A program made the position numbers and the translations under genes. Below are positions 27,850 to 36,578 of a stretch of 64,000 nucleotides of DNA, piece by piece. The notes beneath the pieces were generated by a model. It was not told where the DNA came from and made no database searches. It worked only from the letters and a program-made list of their open reading frames with translations. Source of the stretch: an uncultured Bacteroides sp. GTDB lineage: Bacteria > Bacteroidota > Bacteroidia > Bacteroidales > Bacteroidaceae. The first letter of the stretch is position 1, and every line of letters starts with the position of its first letter. Where the stretch lies: NCBI GenBank assembly GCA_949296855.1, contig CASFRN010000093.1:54181-118180 (forward strand). The letters are read 5' to 3'.

Positions 27850-29628
27850 CTATTCTCCAGCCCGAAGCAAGTCTTTCATCAGCACATCCGTACCGGGGAA
27901 ACCTACATATTTATCTTGCAATTTTCCATCGTAGCTGATGATTAAGTAACCGGGGATGCCTGTAATGCCATACGTGTGGCACAGATAGTCCCATTGTTCT
28001 TTCTTGAGGCGGTAATGTACTCCGTTGATATCGGTGACGGCTGTCTTCCAGTCGGTTTCCGGAGAAGACGGGCCGGTGAGGTAGACATAAACAATGTCTT
28101 TTGCAGCCAGTTTCTTTTTCAGGTCACGGATGGCCGACATGCTTTTCCGGCAAGGCCCGCACCACGTAGCCCAGAAGTCTACTAATATCGCTTGACCCCG
28201 ATACGGGGCAATGATGGCAGGCAAAATGTCGGCGCCCGAAACATCTGTGCCTATTTCCGCTATCACAAAACTGTTGTTTGATTTCGCCAAGGTGGCTTTG
28301 GCTTTGAGCGCGTCGGTTTTATCTTTTATGTATTTTTGAATCTCGGGTTGGGTAATGGTTTTCAGTTCTTTCTTATCGTCGGACGTGAATGTTTGCTCTT
28401 TTATGAAATTCCGGTAAATGGTACGTGCCTTTTTCACGTCTTCCCATAAATCCACCGCTTGCCCTTTGTCTCGTTCCATGAGGGCTAAGTAGGTGGCGTA
28501 ATCGTATCCGTAGCGGATATAGGGAGACTGTACGTTATCTGGCATTTCTCCTTTTGCGCCCAATGTCACCAATTCATTCATCTTCAGGTTCAGCAAGACG
28601 TATTGGCGGTATGCTTCGCTTACTTTTTTGTCGTCTTCTAATTCCTTTTTATATTTCTCATAATGATGTTTTACATATTTGTTGAAGTCGTCTGCTGGCA
28701 AGTCTTCAGTCATGTCATTGAATCCCGGCACTTCGTTTATCGCCAGTGGATATCCCCAGGTAGCCAGTTCTGCGTTTAAGTCGGAGGCGCCTCCGTCGAA
28801 CCATGCTTTTTGTTGTTGTCCGTAGGTAGCCGTCAGCAGACGGGATGCCGACATGCTTAACCGGGGCAGGTGGATGTATGCCGTTGTTTCTTCGCCCGGA
28901 GTCAGGAACAAATCCAGTTGCGCTTTGTTGATTTGCAGTTTCGCCCCTCCTGCCACTAACAGGTCGGTTTCGATATGAAAGGAGCCGTCTTGGCGTACAC
29001 GTACGGTTTGCCCCCATTGGTCATAAAACAACCAGTCGGAGTGGCGGAAAACCACGTCCAGTTGCATCGAGGGTTGATAACCTAAGATGTATCCGTTGAT
29101 GATAGCCTTGCCGGCCTTCAGTTGTGGCTGAGGCAAAGCCCGGCTCTGCTCCAGCCGGCGCGTTTGAAGAAAGCTGGGCAAGTAAACGTAAGGCTCGGCT
29201 TCGGTGAGTTGCACGCCGTAGATTGTTCTTCCCGTTCCTTTTTCTACGAAATCTACAGTGTGCACTCCTTGCGGTATCGGAGCAAAAGACAAGATGACAT
29301 TTTGCTTGCCTGAATCGGGTATCCGTTCAGGGACGGTTTGCCCGTCAATCGATACACCGGCGGCTTCACGCAGCGGGAACTTTTGGTTTTCGTTGCATAA
29401 GTAAGTGTCTGAGGATAGGATTGCCGCTTCTCCCGGTTTGCCATACAACACGGCGTCTACTTGGGTATGCTCATCGGTCAATATGATTTTCTTTATTTCT
29501 ATTTTCGAAGTGTTGGCTGTCACGAAACACGGATGGGTTACTTCCCTTCTCCGGTAATTCCCCGCTTGCACTGTCAATGCCAGGCATCCTAACAGGCACA
29601 GAAAGCAAACAAACTTTTTCATATCCAT
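27850..29628 (-). CDS. Secreted thioredoxin-like (TlpA-type) protein with N-terminal extension
   Basis: 592 residues from the ATG at 29628; an ATG six bases further in or one at 29649 are alternatives. A signal peptide (FLCLLGCLALTVQAG) shows export to the periplasm. Residues about 30-430 are a large beta-rich then helical region without a recognised family, similar in layout to Bacteroides proteins with DUF4369-like N-termini. The last 150 residues are a thioredoxin fold with FWATWCGPCRKSM and the cis-Pro loop GITGIPGYLII. It probably acts in periplasmic disulfide or redox chemistry. The gene starts about 30 bp after the DUF4954 stop on the same strand, so it is the third gene of an hflX-DUF4954-thioredoxin run. 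Confidence 0.85.
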   Translation of the reverse strand: MDMKKFVCFLCLLGCLALTVQAGNYRRREVTHPCFVTANTSKIEIKKIILTDEHTQVDAVLYGKPGEAAILSSDTYLCNENQKFPLREAAGVSIDGQTVPERIPDSGKQNVILSFAPIPQGVHTVDFVEKGTGRTIYGVQLTEAEPYVYLPSFLQTRRLEQSRALPQPQLKAGKAIINGYILGYQPSMQLDVVFRHSDWLFYDQWGQTVRVRQDGSFHIETDLLVAGGAKLQINKAQLDLFLTPGEETTAYIHLPRLSMSASRLLTATYGQQQKAWFDGGASDLNAELATWGYPLAINEVPGFNDMTEDLPADDFNKYVKHHYEKYKKELEDDKKVSEAYRQYVLLNLKMNELVTLGAKGEMPDNVQSPYIRYGYDYATYLALMERDKGQAVDLWEDVKKARTIYRNFIKEQTFTSDDKKELKTITQPEIQKYIKDKTDALKAKATLAKSNNSFVIAEIGTDVSGADILPAIIAPYRGQAILVDFWATWCGPCRKSMSAIRDLKKKLAAKDIVYVYLTGPSSPETDWKTAVTDINGVHYRLKKEQWDYLCHTYGITGIPGYLIISYDGKLQDKYVGFPGTDVLMKDLLRAGE

Positions 29629-29657
29629 TCTTGATTCTTTTTTCATCATTCTTCATT

Positions 29658-31646
29658 TTAAAGCAGTCCGCTCAAGCGGTCTGTCAGTTCATTGCCCAAA
29701 GCTGTCTTTACTTTGATATGTTCCAACACGGCGGTGACGAACGGATTGCTTTCGAATACACCGCGCACTTGCTCGAAATCGAGTTTTTGCTCCGCTTTGC
29801 TTCCATCGGCACCGAAACCGGTCATCGAGGTCAACGAAAATTCCTTCTTTGCATCTTCGTAAACCAAACGGTCCAGCCCTACTACAGAGTCCTGCCATTG
29901 GCGTACAATCGCACAAATATCAGATGCCGTTATCCGTTCCGCATCCAACTGATAGAACTCCAGCATCTTTTCGTATGCCCATGTCCACTCATACGTATAA
30001 TAATGCGCATGCATATCGGCAAAGCGGTCGTGTATCTGGTCTACCGTAGACAAGGCACCGGTCTCGATATCGCTCATCAAGCGTTCGATTTCGCTTTTTG
30101 GAGCAATCAAGCCGGAAATATCCACCCATTCCCCGCTTCCGATAGATGTATCCGGAAGCAGACGCTTGCGGATTTCCTCATCGTTTCGGAACTGAATCTT
30201 TTCCAAACGCTTGATGACAGAGTTTCCCAAGAACTTATGGATAGCCGTTTCGTAGAACTTAATGCCTTTATTTAATGCCGAGTTCTTAATCTTCGCACTT
30301 TGATAGGCATACGTTTCCGAAGTCTCGCCCGACACCCGTGCCAATTCTTTCAGGATTTCCCGCCCCTTCATCATCTTCTGGATGGTGTACGGACTAAGCA
30401 AGTTATAATTGATTTGGTCTAAGCGCAACGGGTCTTTACGCAAATCGCGCTTGGGCCACTTTTGCGCGTCACGTATGGTGCCCACGCTCCGCAAGTTAAC
30501 TCCGGGAGCCAAGTAAGTCGTATTCTTGTCCTCTATCAGATAGGAGAAAGGCAGGTCGGAAGTATCTGGATGATTGACGTGCCTTCCCATTACCAACGAG
30601 AATGCCCCGATGCGTGCGGGCCAAAGGATATACGAGTCGGATGTGGTTTTCGCCCCACGCTCCATCGCCCCTTGATGAATCGGTCCTAATTTATACATGT
30701 GATTGCTTTGATTAGACCCTGAACCGGCATTCATAAACGAGAACATGCCCGCTATCAACAAGGTCGATTTATGATGCGTCACCGTAAAAGGACCGGCAAA
30801 AATGGCACACGCCTCACCATTCTCTTCCTGGCAATTGCTAAAGAAAAGCGAATCGGATGCCGAATAATTATGCCCCATGCGGCATGCCTGCCCCACAAAG
30901 CATCGGGTAATCATCGTTCCGTCCTCAATATGCGCGCCGCTCGATATAATAAAATCATCGCATACCACTCCATATCCGATATGCACCGGGTCGGAAGCAT
31001 TGCTATTGATTGTTCCGTTCTTCAAGCGTCCGGCTCCTTCTATCTCGCAACAATCCCCGATACGGACATTCTTGATATAACCTGAATTGACGATGCTCAC
31101 CCGGTTTCCAATGGTTCCCGTTTCGGAGGCATGAGCCTCGGCATACGCTTCTATCAATGCCTTCATCCGCTCGATTAATAAAGGACGATGACGGTATAAT
31201 GCCATAATATATGCCTGATGTGCCGAAAGACGGTCGTGTATCATTACTTCCCGTCCGCCGGTCTCGTTCAATACCGACACCTCTACTCCATTCCCGAAAC
31301 GCGATTTTTTATCGGTCAGGATAATATCTACATTCTCGATGAAAACCGATTCGCCTATCTCATAATTGGCAATGTAGTTTTTCACGTTCTCGATGAAGCA
31401 ATTATCGCCTACCGTCACATTATGCAAGGTCACATACGAAAGCCCGGCATGTTTGCGTACGCCTCCAGCTAAACGGAACTCACCTTCGAACACACCCAAA
31501 CGTACCTTTCCCGAAAAACGGGTATGATGAATGTATTCAGGCGTAAAGTCCTCTGCCACTTGCACTTCGTTCCAATCTGTAGCCGTACAAGCCTGAGCTT
31601 CCAGCCGCTTGATTTCTTCCGATGTCAACGCACGATAGTTTCTCAT
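29658..31646 (-). CDS. DUF4954 family protein with left-handed beta-helix repeats
   Basis: 662 residues. The first 450 residues carry hexapeptide-type repeats of a left-handed beta-helix (VTVGDNCFIENVKNYIANYE, then IGESVFIENVDI, VRIGDCCEIEGAGRLKNGTI), as in sugar-phosphate acyl- or nucleotidyltransferases, but no companion nucleotidyltransferase domain is evident. The conserved block GMFSFMNAGSGSNQSNHMYK is typical of the DUF4954 family. The C-terminal 150 residues are helical. Function is unknown to me; a sugar-nucleotide or acyl-transfer role is a guess from the fold. The start codon overlaps the hflX stop by four bases (31643-31646), so translation is probably coupled. Confidence 0.85.
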   Translation of the reverse strand: MRNYRALTSEEIKRLEAQACTATDWNEVQVAEDFTPEYIHHTRFSGKVRLGVFEGEFRLAGGVRKHAGLSYVTLHNVTVGDNCFIENVKNYIANYEIGESVFIENVDIILTDKKSRFGNGVEVSVLNETGGREVMIHDRLSAHQAYIMALYRHRPLLIERMKALIEAYAEAHASETGTIGNRVSIVNSGYIKNVRIGDCCEIEGAGRLKNGTINSNASDPVHIGYGVVCDDFIISSGAHIEDGTMITRCFVGQACRMGHNYSASDSLFFSNCQEENGEACAIFAGPFTVTHHKSTLLIAGMFSFMNAGSGSNQSNHMYKLGPIHQGAMERGAKTTSDSYILWPARIGAFSLVMGRHVNHPDTSDLPFSYLIEDKNTTYLAPGVNLRSVGTIRDAQKWPKRDLRKDPLRLDQINYNLLSPYTIQKMMKGREILKELARVSGETSETYAYQSAKIKNSALNKGIKFYETAIHKFLGNSVIKRLEKIQFRNDEEIRKRLLPDTSIGSGEWVDISGLIAPKSEIERLMSDIETGALSTVDQIHDRFADMHAHYYTYEWTWAYEKMLEFYQLDAERITASDICAIVRQWQDSVVGLDRLVYEDAKKEFSLTSMTGFGADGSKAEQKLDFEQVRGVFESNPFVTAVLEHIKVKTALGNELTDRLSGLL

Positions 31647-32908
31647 AAGCCGCTCTCCTCATCGTAAGTTTGATACAGAAAATCATTGTAAGGATACTTC
31701 TGCACGTGAAGTTCCCTTACCTTATTATATAATAGGCGCCTCAACTCCTCGATGTTCGTCTTGTTACGCGCCGAGATAAAGATGCAATTATCGTTCATCT
31801 TCGCCATCCACGTATGCATCAATTCTTCCAATGTTACATTCTCTTTTGTTTTCGGAGTCAAATCGTCCGCATCTTTTTCTATGTAGGTATAAGCATCAAT
31901 CTTGTTGAATACAATCATCGTGGGCTTTCCTCCCGCACCTAATTCAGACACAGTCTTGTCTACCACCTGTATCTGTTCTTCGAAATCAGGATGCGAAATA
32001 TCCACTACATGCACCAACAGATCGGCTTCGCGCACCTCATCCAAAGTAGACTTGAATGAATCGACCAAGTCCGTAGGAAGCTTGCGTATGAATCCGACCG
32101 TATCGGAAAGCAAGAAAGGCAAATTATCAATAATCACCTTGCGCACCGTTGTATCGAGCGTTGCAAAAAGCTTGTTCTCGGCAAAGACATCACTCTTGGC
32201 AAGCAGGTTCATCAAGGTAGACTTGCCCACATTGGTATACCCCACCAAAGCAACACGAATCAACCGCCCGCGGTTCTTGCGCTGGGTAGATTTCTGCGTA
32301 TCAATATCCGCCAAACGTTGCTTCAACAAAGACATACGGTTCAAGATGATACGGCGGTCCATTTCCAACTGGGTTTCACCCGGACCACGAAGTCCTACTG
32401 AACCTTTACCGCCTCCGGCACCAGAACCACCTCCTTGACGTTCCAAGTGAGTCCAAAGCCGTTGCAGGCGCGGAAGCATGTATTTGTATTGTGCTAACTC
32501 CACCTGTGTCTTGGCATTAGCGGTCTGCGCCCGCATCGCAAAAATATCCAATATCAACGAAGTACGGTCCAGTATCTTCACCTTCAGTTCGTTCTCAATA
32601 TTCCGGATTTGTTTGGCAGACAATTCATCATCGAAGATGACCATACCCACTTCGGTTTCTTCATCCTCGTTCTGCATCTCCAAGTATTCCTTTATCTCTT
32701 GCAGCTTTCCCTTGCCCACATACGTCACCGAGTTGGGCGTATCCAGTTTTTGTGTAAAGCGTTTCACCACTTCCGCCCCAGCCGTTTCGGCAAGGAAAGC
32801 CAATTCGTCCAAGTATTCGTTCGTTTTGCGTTCGTCTTGAGTCTGAGTAACCAAACCCACTAACACAGCCTTTTCGGTCTGCGCCTCAGATATTACAAAT
32901 TCTTTCAT
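31643..32908 (-). CDS. hflX: Ribosome-associated GTPase HflX
   Basis: 421 residues. The N-terminal HflX domain has the glycine-rich loop GGGSGAGGGKGSVGLRGPGE followed by TQLEMDRR. The G domain has G1 GYTNVGKST, G3 DTVGF and G4 FNKIDAY. HflX splits stalled or idle ribosomes after heat or antibiotic stress in other bacteria. The gene heads a three-gene minus-strand unit with the DUF4954 and thioredoxin-like genes. Its upstream 210 bp (32909-33119) is AT-rich and marks the boundary to the shufflon region. Confidence 0.96.
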   Translation of the reverse strand: MKEFVISEAQTEKAVLVGLVTQTQDERKTNEYLDELAFLAETAGAEVVKRFTQKLDTPNSVTYVGKGKLQEIKEYLEMQNEDEETEVGMVIFDDELSAKQIRNIENELKVKILDRTSLILDIFAMRAQTANAKTQVELAQYKYMLPRLQRLWTHLERQGGGSGAGGGKGSVGLRGPGETQLEMDRRIILNRMSLLKQRLADIDTQKSTQRKNRGRLIRVALVGYTNVGKSTLMNLLAKSDVFAENKLFATLDTTVRKVIIDNLPFLLSDTVGFIRKLPTDLVDSFKSTLDEVREADLLVHVVDISHPDFEEQIQVVDKTVSELGAGGKPTMIVFNKIDAYTYIEKDADDLTPKTKENVTLEELMHTWMAKMNDNCIFISARNKTNIEELRRLLYNKVRELHVQKYPYNDFLYQTYDEESGL

Positions 32909-33065
32909 TCAATCTCGTTCTATTTCTAAACATCGCAAATATAAAGAGATTTTCGAATAAAAACAATACGGAACGGAAAGCATTCAAATAATATAACTCA
33001 TATAAACTATAACTTATTGTGATACTAGCTTATGCCATATTATAATATGTATACCTATAAATATA

Positions 33066-33103
33066 AAAATGAAGGCTACACCAAACAGTGCAGCCTTCAT
33101 TTT
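33066..33103 (-). terminator. Terminator hairpin of a lost minus-strand cassette
   Basis: AAAATGAAGGCT (33066-33077) and AGCCTTCATTTT (33092-33103) form a perfect 12-bp stem. It directly follows the stop codon of the gene remnant at 33120. The same layout (terminator after the last cassette gene) is seen at 35041, 42644, 49747 and 55813. Confidence 0.75.
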
Positions 33104-33119
33104 CATACCTTATTAATTA

Positions 33120-33213
33120 TTATTCAGCATCTTCGCCGGACCAACCTTCCCAAACGAAAGAGTCAGTTGTTACAGTAACAATAGAACTTTGTTCTGTCAA
33201 CGGCGTTGCTTCC
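33120..33213 (-). pseudogene. C-terminal remnant of a surface protein gene
   Basis: Only about 30 codons remain: the frame reads LEATPLTEQSSIVTVTTDSF and then VWEGWSGEDAE before a TAA pair. The composition (Thr, Val, Ser, then acidic end) resembles the C-termini of SusE-like or cassette lipoproteins, such as the product at 42728. Upstream it runs straight into the broken ATPase gene. The right boundary is approximate. I read it as the tail of a deleted SusC/SusD cassette. Confidence 0.6.
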
Positions 33214-33528
33214 AGTCAAAATGTATTGTCCAGGTTCACCACCGGAATTGTCTACGGCTGTACGGACAGCATCCCATAAGACAGGAGCGTCTTGCCATTC
33301 ATCAATCAGCTTAGGCTTTTCCCCTCTCAAGAGAAGAGAAGGTTTGGCAGATGCTGTAGCCAAATATTCATCTGCTTTATCAGGGTCTTGCATTTTAATG
33401 CAACTCTTGGCATGTTGTTCAGCGGTAGTCGTCTTGCCTGTCCATTTAGGCCCTTCTATCAGCACAGCCCCAAAAGTTTCCAGTCTTTCTTGCAGAATTT
33501 TGTCTGCCACTCTATATAAATATTTCAT
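33214..33528 (-). pseudogene. Truncated AAA_14/DUF4143-type ATPase
   Basis: About 105 codons survive from the ATG at 33528. The Walker A motif GPKWTGKTTT and the Walker B-like block KPKLIDEWQDAPVLWDAVR are intact, followed by GQYILTGS, which is the normal sensor region of this family; after that the frame runs into unrelated sequence and stops. A normal member has about 400 residues, so some 300 C-terminal residues including the DUF4143 nuclease-like part are gone. Its promoter (TACCTTTG on the minus strand, at 33551-33558) and upstream repeats at 33587-33639 remain. It is a deletion product joining this gene to the tail of a surface protein gene. Confidence 0.8.
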
Positions 33529-33586
33529 AACGGAATTCTTATTTGCATAGCAAAGGTAATTATTAAATTTGATTGAAGGAAAAATA

Positions 33587-33639
33587 AATCGGTTTTTTTG
33601 AGGCATTCCAATCGGTGTTTTTGAGTCTTTTTAATCGGT
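33587..33639 (-). promoter_or_regulatory. Three direct repeats ACCGATT, period 23, upstream of the broken ATPase gene
   Basis: On the plus strand AATCGGT starts at 33587, 33610 and 33633, exactly 23 bases apart, each followed by T/G-rich bases (GGTTTTTTTGAGGC, GGTGTTTTTGAGTC). They lie 29 to 81 bases upstream of the -7 box CAAAGGTA (minus-strand TACCTTTG, 33551-33558). The spacing suggests phased protein-binding sites. Confidence 0.7.
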
Positions 33640-33775
33640 ACTTTTGGTGTGCTTCATCGTAATTCCTATACTATTCAGCATTGTTATCAGAATATTATTA
33701 ACGGACTTGCACCGATCAGAGAATGTTCATGCTAGGCAAACATAAAAAGAGGCTGTTTTATCTACCGCACATTTC

Positions 33776-33833
33776 TTTGGTTTTAAGGGAATCATTATCT
33801 TTGCGAAAAATATCGCAAAGAAAAATTTCGCAA
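33776..33833 (+). promoter_or_regulatory. Promoter and 15-bp tandem repeat leader of ATPase A1
   Basis: TTTG (33776-33779) and TATCTTTG (33796-33803) fit the Bacteroides -33/-7 pair though with short spacing. Two 15-bp repeats follow, CGAAAAATATCGCAA (33804-33818) and AGAAAAATTTCGCAA (33819-33833), then T and the ATG. The rest of 33529-33834 is AT-rich without a gene. The same leader precedes the ATPases at 41478 and 54682. Confidence 0.7.
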
Positions 33834-33834
33834 T

Positions 33835-34908
33835 ATGAGAAATCCATTTAAATTCGGAACTGTAGTAGACGGAGCTTTCTTTACAGACAGAGAGAAAGAA
33901 TTACAAACAATCGGACAATTATTGGAAAGTGAAAACCATTTGGTGTTGATTAGTCCACGAAGATTCGGAAAAACCAGCTTGGTTTGTAAAGCCTTGCAGC
34001 ATATAAACAGGCCTGTGATTATGATTAATCTCCAATCGGTTACAACTGTGACCGAATTGGCTGCGCTTTTGCTGAAACGCATATTTAAATTATATCCATT
34101 CGAAAAAATCAAACATGCCATGGTTCACTTTCGGTTCATCCCGACTTTTTCAGTCAATCCGATGACTGATGGAGTAGATGTAGCTTTCCAACCCGGAAGC
34201 GATAATAATATCGTATTGGAAGATGTATTGATGTTGATAGAGAAATTAGGCGAGAAAAATAAATTCGTTGTGGTATTGGATGAGTTCCAAGAAATTATTG
34301 ATCTGGAAAAAGGTTTGGATAAATATCTTCGCTCCATTATGCAGTTGCAACACAATGTAAACTATATTTTTTTAGGAAGCCAAGAGTCTATGATGGAAGA
34401 GATATTCGAAAAGAAAAAATCTCCGTTTTACCATTTCGGCATTTTGATGCGGCTCCCTAAAATACCGTACGATGATTTTTTCCATTATCTTACAGAGCGG
34501 TTTGCATTTATAGTTCCAGAGCAATCGGAACAAATAGCAAAAGACATCCTTTCGTTTACCCAATGCCATCCTTATTATACACAGCAGCTTGCCTTTCAAG
34601 TTTGGAATATATTGGAACAAGAAAGCCAGACAGTGGAGGTTGTAAATCATGCCGTAGACGAATTAACTCAATTGCACGATTTTGACTATGAACGCATTTG
34701 GATGGCGATGAATAAAACCGACCGTCACATATTGACTATTTTAGCACAAAGCGCAACGTCTCCGCTTGATTCAAAAAGGGGAATGCCTACCAGTACTGCA
34801 TTTAGTGCGTTAAAACGCTTGTCCCGTCAAGGGTATGTAATCAAAAACAGGAAATATGAAATAGACGACCCGTTCTTTGCCCGTTGGATATTCAAGCAGT
34901 CGCTGTAA
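33835..34908 (+). CDS. Archaeal-type P-loop ATPase A1
   Basis: 357 residues. Walker A is SPRRFGKTS (Lys46) and Walker B is VVVLDEFQEI (Asp149, Glu150). The block PFYHFGILMRLPKIPYDDFF and the C-terminal winged helix (about 280-350, ending DPFFARWI) match the family often annotated as archaeal-type ATPase (pfam01637 group). No membrane segment or nuclease motif is visible. Function is unknown. It is almost identical to A2 (41478) and close to A3 (54682), including the promoter. It is convergent with the SusD gene of silent cassette 1. Between its stop and that gene lies a two-way terminator. Confidence 0.88.
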   Translation: MRNPFKFGTVVDGAFFTDREKELQTIGQLLESENHLVLISPRRFGKTSLVCKALQHINRPVIMINLQSVTTVTELAALLLKRIFKLYPFEKIKHAMVHFRFIPTFSVNPMTDGVDVAFQPGSDNNIVLEDVLMLIEKLGEKNKFVVVLDEFQEIIDLEKGLDKYLRSIMQLQHNVNYIFLGSQESMMEEIFEKKKSPFYHFGILMRLPKIPYDDFFHYLTERFAFIVPEQSEQIAKDILSFTQCHPYYTQQLAFQVWNILEQESQTVEVVNHAVDELTQLHDFDYERIWMAMNKTDRHILTILAQSATSPLDSKRGMPTSTAFSALKRLSRQGYVIKNRKYEIDDPFFARWIFKQSL

Positions 34909-35040
34909 TAATCCCCAAGATGGCTATTTCAATAGTTGCATCTATGGATATTTCAAATCATGTCTATATGTGTATGAATATTGGAAGACAAAGTATGAAA
35001 ATAGTTAAGCGTGACGTTTTTACCGTAAAAAAAGAAAGAG

Positions 35041-35061
35041 GGCATGCCATTCCGGCACACC
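35041..35061. terminator. Two-way terminator between ATPase A1 and SusD of cassette 1
   Basis: GGCATGCC and GGCACACC surround the loop ATTCC. A T-rich tract follows on each strand (CTTCTTTTCTTTTTT on plus; CTCTTTCTTTTTTT on minus). The stem pairs better on the minus strand, where two G-U pairs replace mismatches. Confidence 0.7.
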
Positions 35062-35103
35062 TTCTTTTCTTTTTTATATAGCAGTCAATGCAATTACTGC
35101 TTA

Positions 35104-36561
35104 TTAATTCCAATTAGGCAATAAATTTGTATTGGCATTTTGGTCATTTGCCGGTATTTCCCAAACAAATTTTTGATTATCTGCACTGATATTTAATGTT
35201 TCCATGCCTGTACCTACAGATAGAATTTCTATATTCTGTGGGTCGTGACGTTGAAAACCATCATGCCATCTCTTTAAATCATTCAAGCGCATACCTTCAC
35301 CAATGAATTCTCTAATCCATTCTTCTTTTATAGAGGTAAATAAATCATCACCACTCACATTAAGGATAGAAGCCCCACGCTTCTCCCGTAAATCATTCAA
35401 GTATTTCAAAGCGGCATTTTCATCATTATTCCGATATGCAGATTCAGCAGCAATCAGATAAAACTCAGCTGCACGAAACAATTTAGCCATATTATAGTAT
35501 TCATAGGTTGTTGTTTTCAATGCTGGATTTCCCGGATATTTATTCAACATATAAATATCATCTGCTGATTTATCTCCACAATCTACATGGTCTTGAATAA
35601 AATACGCACTCTTACGGATATCTGTATCTTCATACAAGTCAATAACCCATTGCGATGGAATAAAGTCCGGACCGTAACTTTCCGTCGTTGTATTCCAATA
35701 CAAATAATACGGAAGTTCATTGGTTCTTTCATCTATTGAAGAGAATACCTTATATATCAATTCTGTACCTTCATCGTTCAAGAACAAACCAGACAAAGCA
35801 TCAGTTGTAGTTGCTAAAGGGTATTTATTAATCAATGTTTCCGACAATGATATAGCTTCTGCATAGTTGTGCATATACAAATCAACACGTGCCTCTAAAG
35901 CGTCAACAACGTCTTTAGTCAAATAAATAGCATTTGCTTCACCCTCAACATTTATCAATCTTCGAGCTTCTGCAATATCCGATTTTATCTGTTGATAAGT
36001 TTGCTCCAATGTAGCACGGCTTGGTTTTGCATTTGGATCAACATTCAATACGATAGGCAGACCTAAATCAGAACTTGCCGTTTCCGGTTCATAATCTTTG
36101 GCAAAACGTACAGCAAGTGTATGGTAACATATTGCACGTATTAAATATGCAGTTCCCTTGATGTTGTCAGCCTTTTTCTGTTCATCTTCATTGGCAATAA
36201 GTATATTGTCGATATTATTAATTACATTATTACAATTAACAATACAATAATAATTATGTTCATAAATATCTTCTATATCATATTGTGAACTTGTAAAATC
36301 CCATCTATGCAAATCACCGCCCCTGTTTGCGTATGAAAAAGTTGCATTAAACAAATCTGATTGATAATCTGCAGCATAAGTATAAAGCCCTCCATTGATT
36401 GTCTGCATAAATGAATAGAGACCAGTTTCAAAACGAGTCGCATCATTTATTGTTTGCCATGCAGTTTCTGTTGAAATATTCGTTTCCGGGAATTTATCCA
36501 AGTCGCATGATGACACAAGAGCCATTGCAGAAAATAAAGTTCCTAATATTATTTTATTCAT
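35104..36561 (-). CDS. SusD-like lipoprotein of silent cassette 1
   Basis: 485 residues. The lipobox is LVSSC (Cys19), followed by DLDKFPE, an acidic surface-export signal. The family's AYLIRAICYHTLAVRFAKDYE helix and the end block EEWIREFIGEGMRLNDLKRW and WEIPANDQNANTNLLPNWN are present. The gene itself is complete, with its own start codon, and follows the SusC part by 17 bp, so it depends on the SusC promoter. In the present arrangement that SusC has no start, so this SusD is likely silent until an inversion connects the cassette to the leader. It is notably AT-rich compared with the core genes. Confidence 0.93.
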   Translation of the reverse strand: MNKIILGTLFSAMALVSSCDLDKFPETNISTETAWQTINDATRFETGLYSFMQTINGGLYTYAADYQSDLFNATFSYANRGGDLHRWDFTSSQYDIEDIYEHNYYCIVNCNNVINNIDNILIANEDEQKKADNIKGTAYLIRAICYHTLAVRFAKDYEPETASSDLGLPIVLNVDPNAKPSRATLEQTYQQIKSDIAEARRLINVEGEANAIYLTKDVVDALEARVDLYMHNYAEAISLSETLINKYPLATTTDALSGLFLNDEGTELIYKVFSSIDERTNELPYYLYWNTTTESYGPDFIPSQWVIDLYEDTDIRKSAYFIQDHVDCGDKSADDIYMLNKYPGNPALKTTTYEYYNMAKLFRAAEFYLIAAESAYRNNDENAALKYLNDLREKRGASILNVSGDDLFTSIKEEWIREFIGEGMRLNDLKRWHDGFQRHDPQNIEILSVGTGMETLNISADNQKFVWEIPANDQNANTNLLPNWN

Positions 36562-36578
36562 AATGTTGTCTTTTTAAT

